Below, piece after piece: positions 8,239-18,258 of a stretch of 64,000 bases of DNA (positions within the stretch are counted from its first letter, which is position 1; each line of letters opens with the position of its first letter). This DNA comes from Streptomyces sp. Ag109_O5-1 (lineage in GTDB: Bacteria; Actinomycetota; Actinomycetes; Streptomycetales; Streptomycetaceae): NCBI RefSeq assembly GCF_003814875.1, contig NZ_RKQF01000001.1, forward strand, positions 5,208,001 to 5,272,000, read 5' to 3'. The notes below the pieces were generated by a model. That model searched no databases, had not been told where the DNA came from, and was given only the letters and a program-made list of their open reading frames with translations. Made by a program: the position numbers and the translations under genes.

Positions 8239-8257
8239 ACCCTAACCGACGTAGGGT
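8239..8257. promoter_or_regulatory. ACCCTA-N7-TAGGGT dyad in the korAB promoter region
   Basis: A 6-bp inverted repeat (ACCCTA at 8239-8244, TAGGGT at 8252-8257) lies 65 bases ahead of korA. TAGGGT also fits a -10 hexamer (TAnnnT), so a regulator bound here would cover the promoter. No clear -35 was seen. Confidence 0.3.
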
Positions 8258-8321
8258 TGAATGTGGGATGGTCCGTGGGACGACCACTCCCGGGCAGCCG
8301 CCTCGAAGGAGGTCCAGTTCA

Positions 8322-10242
8322 GTGACCAGCCAGGTCAGCAGGACAACGGAACAGGCCGACGGAACCGTCGTTGGAGAACAGCGCAAGCCGGGCGGTGTGA
8401 AGGCCGTTCGGCGCCTGGATCGGGTGATCATCCGGTTCGCGGGGGACTCGGGTGACGGTATGCAGCTCACCGGCGACCGGTTCACGTCGGAGACCGCATC
8501 CTTCGGCAACGATCTGTCGACCCTGCCGAACTTCCCCGCCGAGATCCGCGCACCCGCCGGCACCCTGCCCGGCGTCTCCTCGTTCCAGTTGCACTTCGCG
8601 GACCACGACATCCTCACCCCGGGTGACGCGCCGAACGTGCTGGTCGCGATGAACCCGGCCGCGCTGAAGGCCAACATCGGGGATCTGCCGCGCGGCGCGG
8701 AGATCATCGTCAACACCGACGAGTTCACCAAACGGGCGATGCAGAAAGTCGGATACGACGGCTCGCCCCTGGAGGACGGGTCGCTCGACGGCTACAGCCT
8801 CCATCCGGTGCCGCTGACCACACTGACCGTGGAGGCACTGAAGGAATTCGACCTCACCCGCAAAGAGGCCGAGCGCAGCAAGAACATGTTCGCGCTCGGC
8901 CTCTTGTCATGGATGTACCACCGGCCGACCGAGGGCACGGAGAAGTTCCTGAAGCAGAAGTTCGCCCGCAAGCCCGAGGTGATGAACGCCAACCTGGCGG
9001 CCTTCCGGGCGGGCTGGAACTTCGGCGAGACGACCGAGGACTTCGCCGTCTCCTACGAGATCGCCCCGGCGACCACCGCGTTCCCGGTCGGCACGTACCG
9101 GAACATCTCCGGGAACCTGGCGCTGGCCTACGGCCTGGTCGCCGCGTCCCGGCAGGCGGATCTGCCCCTGTTCCTCGGCTCCTACCCGATCACGCCGGCC
9201 TCCGACATCCTGCACGAGCTGTCGAAGCACAAGAACTTCGGTGTGCGCACCTTCCAGGCCGAGGACGAGATCGCGGGGATCGGTGCGGCCCTGGGCGCGG
9301 CCTTCGGCGGCTCCCTTGCGGTGACCACGACGTCCGGTCCCGGTGTGGCACTGAAGGCGGAGACGGTCGGGCTCGCCGTCTCGCTGGAGCTGCCGCTGCT
9401 GGTCGTCGACATCCAGCGCGGCGGGCCCTCCACCGGTCTGCCGACCAAGACCGAGCAGGCGGATCTGCTGCAGGCGATGTTCGGGCGCAACGGCGAGGCG
9501 CCGGTCCCGGTGATCGCGCCGCGGACCCCGGCCGACTGCTTCGATGCGGCCCTGGAGGCGGCGCGGATCGCGCTGACGTACCGGACCCCCGTGATGCTCC
9601 TGTCCGACGGGTATCTGGCCAACGGCAGCGAGCCCTGGCGGATCCCGGAGCTGGAGGAGCTCCCGGATCTGCGTGTGCAGTTCGCGAGCGGCCCCAACCA
9701 CACCCTGGAGGACGGCACCGAGGTCTTCTGGCCGTACAAACGCGACCCGCAGACCCTCGCCCGGCCGTGGGCGGTCCCCGGCACACCCGGCCTCGAACAC
9801 CGCATCGGCGGGATCGAGAAGCAGGACGGCACGGGCAACATCTCCTACGACCCCGCCAACCACGACTTCATGGTCCGCACCCGGCAGGCCAAGATCGACG
9901 GCATCGACGTGCCCGACATCGAGGTCGACGACCCGGACGGGGCGCGGGTCCTGGTGCTGGGCTGGGGCTCGACGTACGGGCCGATCACCGCGGCGGTACG
10001 GCGGCTGCGCGGGGCCGGTGAGGCGATCGCGCAGGCGCACCTGCGCCACCTCAACCCCTTCCCGAGGAATCTCGGCAGCGTCCTGGCGGGTTACGACAAG
10101 GTGGTGATCCCCGAGATGAACCTCGGTCAGCTCGCCCTGCTCATCCGGGGGAAGTACCTGGTGGACGCGCATTCGTACAACCAGGTCAACGGCATGCCGT
10201 TCAAGGCCGAGCAGCTCGCCGCGGCGCTCAAGGAGGCCATCC

Positions 10243-10250
<8 letters not shown>
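8322..10250 (+). CDS. korA: 2-oxoacid (2-oxoglutarate) : ferredoxin oxidoreductase, alpha subunit (gamma-alpha fusion)
   Basis: 642 residues. With KorB it oxidatively decarboxylates 2-oxoglutarate to succinyl-CoA and reduces ferredoxin, bypassing 2-oxoglutarate dehydrogenase. The N-terminal ~180 residues are the gamma domain (IIRFAGDSGDGMQLTG). The pyrimidine-binding alpha domain follows with the YPITPASDIL signature, FQAEDEIAGIGAALGAA and TSGPGVALKAE, then a C-terminal transketolase-like domain (LVLGWGSTYGPI). No ferredoxin domain is present. The start is GTG 8322, with AAGGAGG at 8306-8312 and 9-base spacing; an upstream in-frame ATG at 8268 has no such signal. The stop overlaps korB by 8 bases. 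Substrate preference for 2-oxoglutarate over pyruvate follows family knowledge (actinobacterial KorAB), not direct evidence here. Confidence 0.95.
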
Positions 10251-11316
<1,066 letters not shown>

Positions 11317-11329
11317 CCCCGGCAACCAC

Positions 11330-11366
11330 GGAGCGGGGCCCGGACACCATGTCCGGGCCCCGCTCC
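11330..11366. terminator. Bidirectional terminator between korB and the convergent HxlR gene
   Basis: Two perfectly complementary 17-base arms (11330-11346 and 11350-11366) enclose a 3-base loop. It lies 14 bases after the korB stop and 24 bases from the end of the convergent regulator gene, so it can serve both transcripts. It is GC-rich without a U-tract, as usual in Streptomyces. Confidence 0.85.
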
Positions 11367-11389
11367 GCTTTCCGGGCGCGCCCCGCGCC

Positions 11390-11827
11390 TCAGGCGCGCT
11401 TCGCCTCGTCGTAGGCCTCCCGGGCCCGTTCCACGTCCGGCATCCGCCGCTCGGTCCACAGCGCCAGGTCCCGCACCTGCCCGGCCGCCTCACGGCCCAG
11501 GTCGGTGAGGGAGTAGTCGACGCGGGGCGGGATGACCGGCTTGGCATCACGGTGGACGAGACCGTCGCGCTCCAGGGTCTGGAGGGTCTGGGTGAGCATC
11601 TTCTCGCTGACCCGGCCGATCGCGCGGCGCAGTTCGCTGAAGCGGTAGGGACGGTCGAGCAGCTGGATCAGGACCAGTACGCCCCAGCGGCTGGTGACGT
11701 GCTCCAGGACCAGGCGGTACGGGCACATCGCCTCGCCGACGACGTACTTGTCCCACTTCTCGCGCCTGTCGGCCGACCCGGCATGCGTGTCGGGGTGCTC
11801 CTCGACCTCATGGGTACTTACTGACAT
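11390..11827 (-). CDS. HxlR/DUF24-family redox-type transcriptional regulator (QorR-like)
   Basis: 145 residues forming one winged-helix HxlR domain: CPYRLVLEHVTSRWGVLVLI at the N-terminus, RFSELRRAIGRVSEKMLTQT as recognition region and VDYSLTDLGREA in the wing. The only cysteine (C35) is in the position used as a redox switch in DUF24 regulators such as QorR and YodB. The gene diverges from an NmrA/QOR2-type oxidoreductase gene across a 92-base intergenic region containing repeated GTACTT boxes, one overlapping its own start codons, so autorepression is likely. Inference: it senses quinones or other electrophiles and derepresses the oxidoreductase. Confidence 0.88.
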   Translation of the reverse strand: MSVSTHEVEEHPDTHAGSADRREKWDKYVVGEAMCPYRLVLEHVTSRWGVLVLIQLLDRPYRFSELRRAIGRVSEKMLTQTLQTLERDGLVHRDAKPVIPPRVDYSLTDLGREAAGQVRDLALWTERRMPDVERAREAYDEAKRA

Positions 11828-11856
11828 GCAAGTACCTTACTTCAAAGTGGGTACTT
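11812..11856. promoter_or_regulatory. Candidate HxlR operator: three GTACTT boxes
   Basis: GGGTACTT (11812-11819), AAGTACC (11830-11836, inverted) and GGTACTT (11850-11856) form two overlapping inverted repeats; the last two make a perfect 7-bp dyad with 13-base spacing. The first box lies in codons 3-5 of the regulator gene. Arrangement and sequence resemble GTAC-containing operators reported for DUF24 regulators. Confidence 0.7.
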
Positions 11857-11919
11857 TCCATTGGTTAGCGCACCTCCTAGGGTTAGTGGCATCGGAACCC
11901 CACAAGGAGATCGCACACC

Positions 11920-12774
11920 ATGAGCATCGTTGTCACCGGAGCCACCGGACACCTCGGCCGTCACGTCGTGACGCAGTTGCTGGAGAAGGTCCCGGCCGAG
12001 CAGATCACCGCCGTCGTGCGCGACGAGGCCAAGGCCGCCGACTTCGCCGCGAAGGGCGTGAAGATCGCCGTCGCGAACTACAACGCCCCCGAGACCTTCG
12101 ACGGTCTGTTCGCCGCCGGCGACAAGGTGCTGCTGATCTCCGGCAACGAGTTCGACCAGGGCCGCCCCGCCCAGCACAAGGTCGTCATCGACGCCGCCAA
12201 GGCGGCCGGTGTGACCCTGCTCGCCTACACCAGCGCCCCGGGCAGCCTGCACGCCTCGCTGGTGGACGACCACCGCGCCACCGAGGAGGCGCTGCTCGCC
12301 TCCGGCCTGCCGTACACCCTGCTGCGCAACGGCTGGTACCACGAGAACTACACCGAGAACCTCGCCCCGGTCCTGGAGCACAACGCCGTCGTCACGGCCG
12401 CCGGCGAGGGCCGCGTCTCCTCCGCCTCCCGCGCCGACTACGCGGCCGCCGCGGTCGCCGTGCTGACCGGTGAGGGCCACGAGAACCAGACGTACGAGCT
12501 GGGCGGCGACGTCGCCTGGGGCTTCGCCGAGTACGCGGCCGAGATCGCCGCGCAGACCGGTAAGGACATCGCCTACAACTCCGTGCCCGGCGAGGTGCTC
12601 CAGGGCATCCTGACCGGCGCCGGCGTGCCGGAGCCGTTCGCCGGGATCCTGGTCGAGGTCGACGCGTCGATCGCCAAGGGCGAGCTGGTCGTCGACTCCG
12701 GCGACCTCTCCCGGCTGACCGGCCGCCCGACCTCCCCGATCTCCGAGGCCGTCGCCGCAGCCCTCAAGGGCTGA
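11920..12774 (+). CDS. NmrA-type NAD(P)-dependent oxidoreductase (QorB/QOR2-like atypical SDR)
   Basis: 284 residues. The Rossmann motif GATGHLGRHV lies at residues 7-16, with VRDEAKAADFAAKGV as the NADP-specificity region, YTSAPGS in place of the classical catalytic loop and LRNGWYHENYTENL typical of quinone oxidoreductase 2. Family members reduce quinones with NADPH or act as NADPH sensors. The start follows AAGGAG with good spacing. It is divergently paired with a DUF24 regulator, the same arrangement as qor2-qorR in Corynebacterium, supporting a role in quinone or electrophile detoxification. A strong hairpin terminator follows the stop. Confidence 0.88.
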   Translation: MSIVVTGATGHLGRHVVTQLLEKVPAEQITAVVRDEAKAADFAAKGVKIAVANYNAPETFDGLFAAGDKVLLISGNEFDQGRPAQHKVVIDAAKAAGVTLLAYTSAPGSLHASLVDDHRATEEALLASGLPYTLLRNGWYHENYTENLAPVLEHNAVVTAAGEGRVSSASRADYAAAAVAVLTGEGHENQTYELGGDVAWGFAEYAAEIAAQTGKDIAYNSVPGEVLQGILTGAGVPEPFAGILVEVDASIAKGELVVDSGDLSRLTGRPTSPISEAVAAALKG

Positions 12775-12792
12775 CCTGCACGAACACACCCA

Positions 12793-12840
12793 CCCCTGTT
12801 CGTCATGACCGTATGCCGATACGGCCATGACGAACAGGGG
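12793..12840 (+). terminator. Long hairpin terminator after the NmrA-type gene
   Basis: Two 22-base arms (12793-12814 and 12819-12840) pair with a single mismatch around the tetraloop GCCG, followed by TTT. It begins 19 bases after the stop codon and separates this gene from the permease gene downstream. Confidence 0.9.
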
Positions 12841-12893
12841 TTTCCGGCGTTACCTTCGTCCAGATGTGCTGAAACTGGGGACGAGGAGGGCCG

Positions 12894-13859
12894 GTGGCCG
12901 ATATATCGAAGGGTGAGCGGCGGGCAGGGCTGCTGAACGGCTTCGCGGCCTACGGGATGTGGGGCCTGGTCCCCCTCTTCTGGCCGCTGCTGAAGCCCGC
13001 CGGATCGATGGAGATCCTGGCCCACCGGATGGTGTGGTCCCTGGTCTTCGTCGCCGTCGCGCTGGTCTTCGTACGGCGCTGGGCCTGGGCCGGCGAACTG
13101 CTGCGGCAGCCGCGCCGGCTGGCGCTGGTGACGGTCGCCGCCGCCGTGATCACCGTCAACTGGGGCGTCTACATCTGGGCCGTGAACGCCGGGCACGTCG
13201 TCGAGGCCTCGCTCGGCTACTTCATCAACCCCCTGGTGACCATCGCCATGGGCGTGCTGCTGCTGAAGGAGCGGCTGCGGCCCGCACAGTGGACGGCGGT
13301 GGGCGTCGGATTCACCGCCGTGGTCGTCCTGACCGTCGGCTACGGGCAGCCGCCGTGGATCTCCCTCGTGCTGGCCTTCTCCTTCGCCACCTACGGGCTC
13401 GTCAAGAAGAAGGTCAACCTCGGCGGCATCGAGTCACTCGCGGCGGAGACCGCGATCCAGTTCCTGCCCGCGCTTGGCTATCTGCTGTGGCTGGCCGCCC
13501 ACGGTGAGTCCAGCTTCGTCGACGACGGCACCGGGCACGCGGCCCTGCTGGCCTCCACCGGCATCGTCACCGCACTCCCGCTGGTCTGCTTCGGTGCCGC
13601 CGCGATCCGCGTCCCGCTCTCCACGCTCGGCCTGCTGCAGTACCTCGCGCCGGTCTTCCAGTTCCTGCTCGGCATCCTCTACTTCCACGAGGCCATGCCC
13701 CCCGAACGCTGGGCCGGCTTCGCCCTGGTCTGGGTCGCGCTCGCCCTGCTCACCTGGGACGCGCTGCGCACCGCCCACCGGTCGGCGCGTGCCCTGGCGA
13801 CGGCGCCCGTACCACGTCCGGCCGCGCCCGCCACGGAGACTCCCGCAAGTCAGGTGTGA
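12894..13859 (+). CDS. rarD: RarD-type EamA/DMT permease
   Basis: 321 residues with ten predicted membrane helices in two EamA-like halves. RarD signatures are visible: GLVPLFWPLL, EILAHRMVWSLV, NWGVYIWAVNAGHVVEASLGYFINPL and QYLAPVFQFLLGILYFHE. The transported substrate of RarD proteins is uncertain; chloramphenicol sensitivity gave the family its name. The start is GTG with GAGGAGGG about 8 bases upstream. The C-terminal 25 residues are a Pro/Ala tail. It stands alone between a terminator and the VOC gene, 31 bases upstream of the latter, and may be co-transcribed with it. Confidence 0.88.
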   Translation: MADISKGERRAGLLNGFAAYGMWGLVPLFWPLLKPAGSMEILAHRMVWSLVFVAVALVFVRRWAWAGELLRQPRRLALVTVAAAVITVNWGVYIWAVNAGHVVEASLGYFINPLVTIAMGVLLLKERLRPAQWTAVGVGFTAVVVLTVGYGQPPWISLVLAFSFATYGLVKKKVNLGGIESLAAETAIQFLPALGYLLWLAAHGESSFVDDGTGHAALLASTGIVTALPLVCFGAAAIRVPLSTLGLLQYLAPVFQFLLGILYFHEAMPPERWAGFALVWVALALLTWDALRTAHRSARALATAPVPRPAAPATETPASQV

Positions 13860-13890
13860 GGTCCCCGGCCGTCGGCTATAAGTGGGCGGC

Positions 13891-14355
13891 ATGACGCAGA
13901 CGCCCGCACCCCTGCACTGGAAGCTCGTCATCGACGCCCGCGATCCGCACGCACAGGCCGACTTCTGGGCCGCCGCGCTGCACTACGTGGCCGAGGACAA
14001 CAGCGCGTTCGTCGAACGCCTGCTGGAGCTGGGCGCGCTGTCCGGCGCGGCCACCGTCGAGTACCACGGCCGTGCCGCCTTCCGTGACCTGATCGCCGTA
14101 CGGCATCCGGACGATCCGTACGACGAGGAGCGCGGCATGGGCCTCGGGCGGCGGCTGCTGTTCCAGCGGGTGCCGGAGGCCAAGTCCGGCAAGAACCGGC
14201 TCCACGTCGACCTGCACGCCGGGGAGGGGCAGCGGGCGGACGAGGTGACACGCCTCGAAGGGCTGGGGGCGGCCGTGGTGCGGCATGTCTCCGAGCCGGC
14301 CGGCGCATGGACAGTGATGGCCGACCCGGAGGGCAACGAGTTCTGCGTGCAGTGA
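13891..14355 (+). CDS. VOC (glyoxalase/bleomycin-resistance fold) family protein
   Basis: 154 residues, the usual size of a two-module glyoxalase-like protein. It opens with LHWKLVIDARDPHAQADFWAAAL and ends with AWTVMADPEGNEFCVQ, both typical of the actinobacterial 'VOC family protein' group; NRLHVDLHAGEG holds a likely metal-binding histidine. The ATG at 13891 is preferred over a GTG nine bases upstream. The enzyme activity is not predictable. Its stop lies four bases from the end of the convergent hypothetical gene. Confidence 0.8.
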   Translation: MTQTPAPLHWKLVIDARDPHAQADFWAAALHYVAEDNSAFVERLLELGALSGAATVEYHGRAAFRDLIAVRHPDDPYDEERGMGLGRRLLFQRVPEAKSGKNRLHVDLHAGEGQRADEVTRLEGLGAAVVRHVSEPAGAWTVMADPEGNEFCVQ

Positions 14356-14359
14356 GCGC

Positions 14360-15460
14360 CTAACCGTTCTCGGCCGCGCGGCGGGCGCGTTCCGTGAGGC
14401 GGTTCATGCGGGCCCGGGCCGACTCCAGTTCGTCCATGTCGCCGGCCGCCGGGCCGTCCTCGGTGGTGAGCTGCGTCCACAGGTCGATCAGGTCACGGCC
14501 GAGCCGCAGCCCGTGCTCCGGGTCGCGCACCGCGCGCCAGGCGGTGGCCGCGCTGCGCACATTGCCGTACGCCCCCTCGCCGTCCCGCGCCTGCCGGCGC
14601 TGCCGCGCCAGGTCGAGGGAGAGATGGAAGGCGCGCAGCGGGTCGCCCGCCAGATAGGCGATGTACGCGGTCAGCTCACGCAGGTGCAGCACCTCGGTGT
14701 GGCGGTCGCCGAGGACCGCGGACGCCTCGGCAACGGTGCCTTCCGCGAGCTCGGCCGCCGCCTCGATACGGCCCGCCCGGACGGCCTCGTTGATCCGCGC
14801 CATCGGCTCGGTGAGCAGCGCGGCCCCCTCCGCCGTCACGGTGACGGGCTCGTCCCCGAGCACCTCCTCGGCGACCGCGTCGAATCCGCGGGCGGGGGTG
14901 GGCCTGGGGTCGGGGTCACGGTCGACGACCGGCTCGTCGGGGGTGACGGGGGCTTGGGCCGGGACTGAGGCCGGGGCCGGGATGCTCATGACGGGCGGCG
15001 GGCCGAAGACGCCGGTGGGCGCCTGGACGGTGCCTGGTGCCAGCGGCGCCGGCACGGGCGATACGGGCGGGGCCGGTGGCTCCGGTACGGCCGGGACGGA
15101 CGAGGCGGGCGGTTCCGGTACGGCCCGCAGGGGGAACGCCGGAGCGGGTTCCTTCGGTTCGGCCGGTGCGGCCATCCGTACCGGGTCGCCGGTGAAGGTA
15201 CTGGAGCCGTCCAGGTTCACCTGAAGGGAGACGACATAGCCGATGCGGGTGTCGTGGACGGTGGCGAGGACCGGGCGGCCGGTGGTGCGGGCAAGGCGGT
15301 GGAGGTGGTTGAGGACCGCATGCTGGGGTTCCTCACCGGGACCCGGCAGCAGCGGTACGCCGTCCACGGACGCGGCGCGGTCGGCCACCCGGACGTCGAC
15401 CGGTACCGGGCACCCCGCTTCCTGGACTTCCCGCTGCTCCTTGCTGCTGAGTCGGGACAT
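14360..15460 (-). CDS. Hypothetical protein with Pro-rich linker and helical (TPR-like) C-terminal domain
   Basis: 366 residues, not assigned to a named family. Residues 1-100 form a small N-terminal domain (HDTRIGYVVSLQVNLDGSS). Residues ~100-190 are a Pro/Ala-rich linker with repeated VPEPPAPP-like units. The last ~170 residues are helical and resemble tetratricopeptide repeats (AAELAEGTVAEASAVLGDRH, PLRAFHLSLDLARQRR). This arrangement recurs in Streptomyces hypothetical proteins and suggests an interaction scaffold. No signal peptide or catalytic motif is visible. Confidence 0.75.
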   Translation of the reverse strand: MSRLSSKEQREVQEAGCPVPVDVRVADRAASVDGVPLLPGPGEEPQHAVLNHLHRLARTTGRPVLATVHDTRIGYVVSLQVNLDGSSTFTGDPVRMAAPAEPKEPAPAFPLRAVPEPPASSVPAVPEPPAPPVSPVPAPLAPGTVQAPTGVFGPPPVMSIPAPASVPAQAPVTPDEPVVDRDPDPRPTPARGFDAVAEEVLGDEPVTVTAEGAALLTEPMARINEAVRAGRIEAAAELAEGTVAEASAVLGDRHTEVLHLRELTAYIAYLAGDPLRAFHLSLDLARQRRQARDGEGAYGNVRSAATAWRAVRDPEHGLRLGRDLIDLWTQLTTEDGPAAGDMDELESARARMNRLTERARRAAENG

Positions 15461-15607
15461 CGGCCCTCATTCCCCCGGCGTCGCCATCCGGTCGTACCCG
15501 TGCGTACGCCCCAGTCTCTCCGCTCGGCGCGGCTCCCGCGTCACCGCGACGTCACAGCCTCGCACCAGGAACGAAGGAGGGTGAGTCGCAGACCCCCTTG
15601 GAGATTT

Positions 15608-15650
15608 AGTTGCACGCACATATAGTGCATGCGTATTCATTTGCGCACGC
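15608..15650. promoter_or_regulatory. Candidate operator ahead of the FMN reductase gene
   Basis: The stretch is unusually AT-rich for this genome and contains an inverted repeat TGCAC-N9-GTGCA (15611-15629) followed by a related TGCGCACG. Such TTGCAC/GTGCAA dyads are common at MarR-type operators in Streptomyces, but no MarR gene is adjacent, so the call is tentative. Confidence 0.3.
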
Positions 15651-15669
15651 CGTTCACCGTGGGGGATTC

Positions 15670-16272
15670 ATGACGCGCCGTTTCCTGTTCGTGCTGGGCA
15701 GCGCCCGGACGGACGGCAACACCGAACTCCTGGCCCGCAGAGCCGCCGAGCAACTGCCCGAGGACGTCGAACAGCGGTGGATCAGCCTCGCCGAGCATCC
15801 GCTGCCGGACTTCGCCGACCTGCGGCGCGACAGCGACCATGTGCGCGCCCCCTCGCACACCAACGCCGGTCTGCTGCTCGACGCCACGCTCGCGGCGACC
15901 GACATCGTAATCGCCTCGCCGGTGTACTGGTACTCGGTCTCCGGCCTCACCAAGCGCTACCTGGACTACTGGTCGGGCTGGCTGCGCACGCCCGGCGTCG
16001 ACTTCAAGGCGACCCTGGCAGGGCGCACCCTGTGGGGCGTGGCCGTACTGGCCGACCGGGAGCCGTCGGTCGCCGACCCGTACACCGGCCTCCTGAACAA
16101 CTCCGCCGCGTACATGGGGATGCGTTTCGGCGGGGTGTTGCTGGGCAACGGCAGCGCGCGAGGGGACGTGCTCAAGGACACCGAGGCGCTGGCACGGGCC
16201 AAGGAGTTCTTCGCCCAGGACGCGCCCTTGGCCCGCTTCCCCCACCAGCGGGCCGGCTCCGCTACGCGGTGA
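15670..16272 (+). CDS. NAD(P)H-dependent FMN reductase / flavodoxin-fold oxidoreductase
   Basis: 200 residues with a flavodoxin-like fold. LGSARTDGNTELLARRA binds the FMN phosphate and IASPVYWYSVSGLTKRYLDY is the second flavin-binding loop, both typical of NADPH-dependent FMN reductases and NAD(P)H:quinone reductases. The start is the ATG preceded by GTGGGGG; an upstream in-frame ATG lies inside the putative operator and is unlikely. The end overlaps the convergent ABC permease gene by 11 bases. Confidence 0.85.
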   Translation: MTRRFLFVLGSARTDGNTELLARRAAEQLPEDVEQRWISLAEHPLPDFADLRRDSDHVRAPSHTNAGLLLDATLAATDIVIASPVYWYSVSGLTKRYLDYWSGWLRTPGVDFKATLAGRTLWGVAVLADREPSVADPYTGLLNNSAAYMGMRFGGVLLGNGSARGDVLKDTEALARAKEFFAQDAPLARFPHQRAGSATR

Positions 16273-17176
16273 TGTCCTTCGTCGTGAACCGCGCCCAGGC
16301 CGCCGAACCGAACACCGCCGCGTACAGGGTCTGCAGCTCCAGGTTCTTGACCAGGTCGTCCCAGTAGACGGGGTCGCGCATCAGGTCGGCGAAGGACAGC
16401 CAGTAGTGGGAGAAGAAATACGGCTGGAGCGCGTGCAGCTGAGGGATCTGGTCGAGGATCTGGACGGTGATGAGCAGCCCGACAGTGGTCGCCATCGCCG
16501 CGATACCACTGTTGGTGAGGGTGGAGACGAACAGGCCGAGGGCGGCTATGCCCGTCAGGGACGCGGCGACCACCAGGGCGATCAGCAGGGCGCGGCCGAG
16601 GCCCTCGGTGAACGAGATCTGGGTGCCCGAGATCGTCGTCAGGCCGCCGAGCGGGAAGAGGAGCGCGCCGACGGCGAGGGCGGAGGCGGCCACCACCAGG
16701 GTGGCGAGCAGGCAGAAGGCCATCGTCGTCGCGTACTTGGTGAGCAGCAGGCGGGTACGGCCCGCGGGGGCGACGAGCAGGTAGCGCAGGGTGCCCGCGT
16801 TGGCCTCGCCCGCGATCGCGTCCCCGGCCACCACGCCGACGGCCATCGGCAGGAAGAACGGGAGGGTCGCGGCCAGTGCCGTGAACACCAGGAACAGTCC
16901 GTTGTTGGTGATCTGCGAGATGAACGCCGGGCCCCCGCCGCCGCCCCGGCCCGCCTGGCCGTCACCGCTCGTCTCGATCTTCACGGAGATACCGACCAGG
17001 ATCGGCACCGCCGCCAGCACACCCAGGAGTGCGAGGGTGCGCCAGCGTCGGAGGGTGGTGACCAGTTCGCTGCGCAGCAGACCGAGGGTCCACAGCGGGC
17101 TGGGCCGTACGGCCGTTCCTGCCGCCCCTCCCACTCCTGCCGCTCCTTCTGCGACCGCCACGTCAGCCTGCGACAT
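16262..17176 (-). CDS. ABC transporter permease (ABC-2 type)
   Basis: 304 residues with about six membrane helices (for example NGLFLVFTALAATLPFFLPM and GALLFPLGGLT). The layout is that of ABC-2-type exporter permeases, with the GDAIAGEANAGTLRYLLVAP signature before the second helix pair. It is translated with the ATPase gene upstream (14-base overlap) and belongs to the same minus-strand unit as the LolA-like gene. Export substrate unknown; antibiotics, lipids or peptides are all possible for this class. Confidence 0.88.
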   Translation of the reverse strand: MSQADVAVAEGAAGVGGAAGTAVRPSPLWTLGLLRSELVTTLRRWRTLALLGVLAAVPILVGISVKIETSGDGQAGRGGGGGPAFISQITNNGLFLVFTALAATLPFFLPMAVGVVAGDAIAGEANAGTLRYLLVAPAGRTRLLLTKYATTMAFCLLATLVVAASALAVGALLFPLGGLTTISGTQISFTEGLGRALLIALVVAASLTGIAALGLFVSTLTNSGIAAMATTVGLLITVQILDQIPQLHALQPYFFSHYWLSFADLMRDPVYWDDLVKNLELQTLYAAVFGSAAWARFTTKDITA

Positions 17177-18200
17177 CGAAGCCCTCCCCGGTCAGCGCCA
17201 CGAACGCGTCCTCCAGCGAGGCCCGTTCGAGCACGAAGCCCCGGACCCGGACGCCGGCCGCGACGAGCGCCGCGTTCACCTCGGCGAGGTCGCGCTCGGG
17301 CGGCTCGCCGGTCACCCGGTCCTCGGCGGCGACGACGTCCGCGACGCCCTGTTCCTTGAGCACCCGGGCCGCCTCCCCGGTGTCCGGGGTGGTGACCACG
17401 AGCAGGCCGCGCGCGCCGGCCGCCAGGTCGGCCACCGCGCCCTGGGTGATCAGGCGGCCCTGGGCCATCACGGCCGCGTGGGTGCAGACCTGCTCGATCT
17501 CGTCGAGGAGGTGGGAGGAGAGGAAGACGGTGGTGCCGTCCGCGGCCAGCTCCCGCACCAGGGAACGGATCTCCCGCATGCCCTGGGGGTCGAGGCCGTT
17601 GGTCGGTTCGTCCAGGACCAGCAGCTTACGGGGCTGGAGCAGTGCGGCGGCCAGGCCCAGGCGCTGCTTCATGCCGAGAGAGTAGGCCCTGGCCTTCTTC
17701 GCGGCGGCCGCCGTCAGGCCCACCCTGTCCAGCGCGGTCTCGACGCGGGCGCGCCGGGTGCGCGGGTCGGCGGTCGGGTCGGCTGCGTCGTACCGGAGCA
17801 GGTTGTCGCGGCCGGAGAGGAAGCCGTACAGGGCCGGGCCCTCGATGAGGGCGCCGACGTGCGGCAGTACGGCACGGGAGGCGCGCGGCATGGGGCGGCC
17901 CAGGACGCGGGCCGTGCCCGAGGTGGGCTCGATCAGGCCCATCAGCATGCGGATGGTGGTGGTCTTGCCGGAGCCGTTGGGGCCGAGGAAGCCGAAGACG
18001 CTGCCCACCGGGACGGTCAGGTCGAGACCGTCCACGGCGAGCTGTCCGCCGCGGTAGCGCTTGGTGAGGCCGCGGGTGTCGATGACGCTCGCGCTCGCCG
18101 CTGCGTCACCCCCGGAGCCCCGGGAGGCCCCGGAGCCCCTGGATTGCTCCGAGTCCCCCGGTTCCTCCGGCTCCCGTTCCGTGGCGGACGGTTGGTCCAT
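17163..18200 (-). CDS. ABC transporter ATP-binding protein
   Basis: 345 residues. After a ~35-residue charged Ser/Gly-rich leader comes a DrrA/CcmA-type nucleotide-binding domain: Walker A FLGPNGSGKTTTIRML, signature YSLGMKQRLGLA, Walker B LLVLDEPTNGLDP and the H-loop in LSSHLLDEIE. The C-terminal ~80 residues form the accessory domain usual in drug/lipid exporters. ATG 18200 is chosen because GAGGG sits just upstream; a TTG nine codons earlier is the alternative. It pairs with the downstream permease. Confidence 0.9.
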   Translation of the reverse strand: MDQPSATEREPEEPGDSEQSRGSGASRGSGGDAAASASVIDTRGLTKRYRGGQLAVDGLDLTVPVGSVFGFLGPNGSGKTTTIRMLMGLIEPTSGTARVLGRPMPRASRAVLPHVGALIEGPALYGFLSGRDNLLRYDAADPTADPRTRRARVETALDRVGLTAAAAKKARAYSLGMKQRLGLAAALLQPRKLLVLDEPTNGLDPQGMREIRSLVRELAADGTTVFLSSHLLDEIEQVCTHAAVMAQGRLITQGAVADLAAGARGLLVVTTPDTGEAARVLKEQGVADVVAAEDRVTGEPPERDLAEVNAALVAAGVRVRGFVLERASLEDAFVALTGEGFDVAG

Positions 18201-18258
18201 CGGCTCCCTCGATTCGTCCTGCGGCAAAGGGTACGTGCGGTACCCGCGCCGCCCTGCG

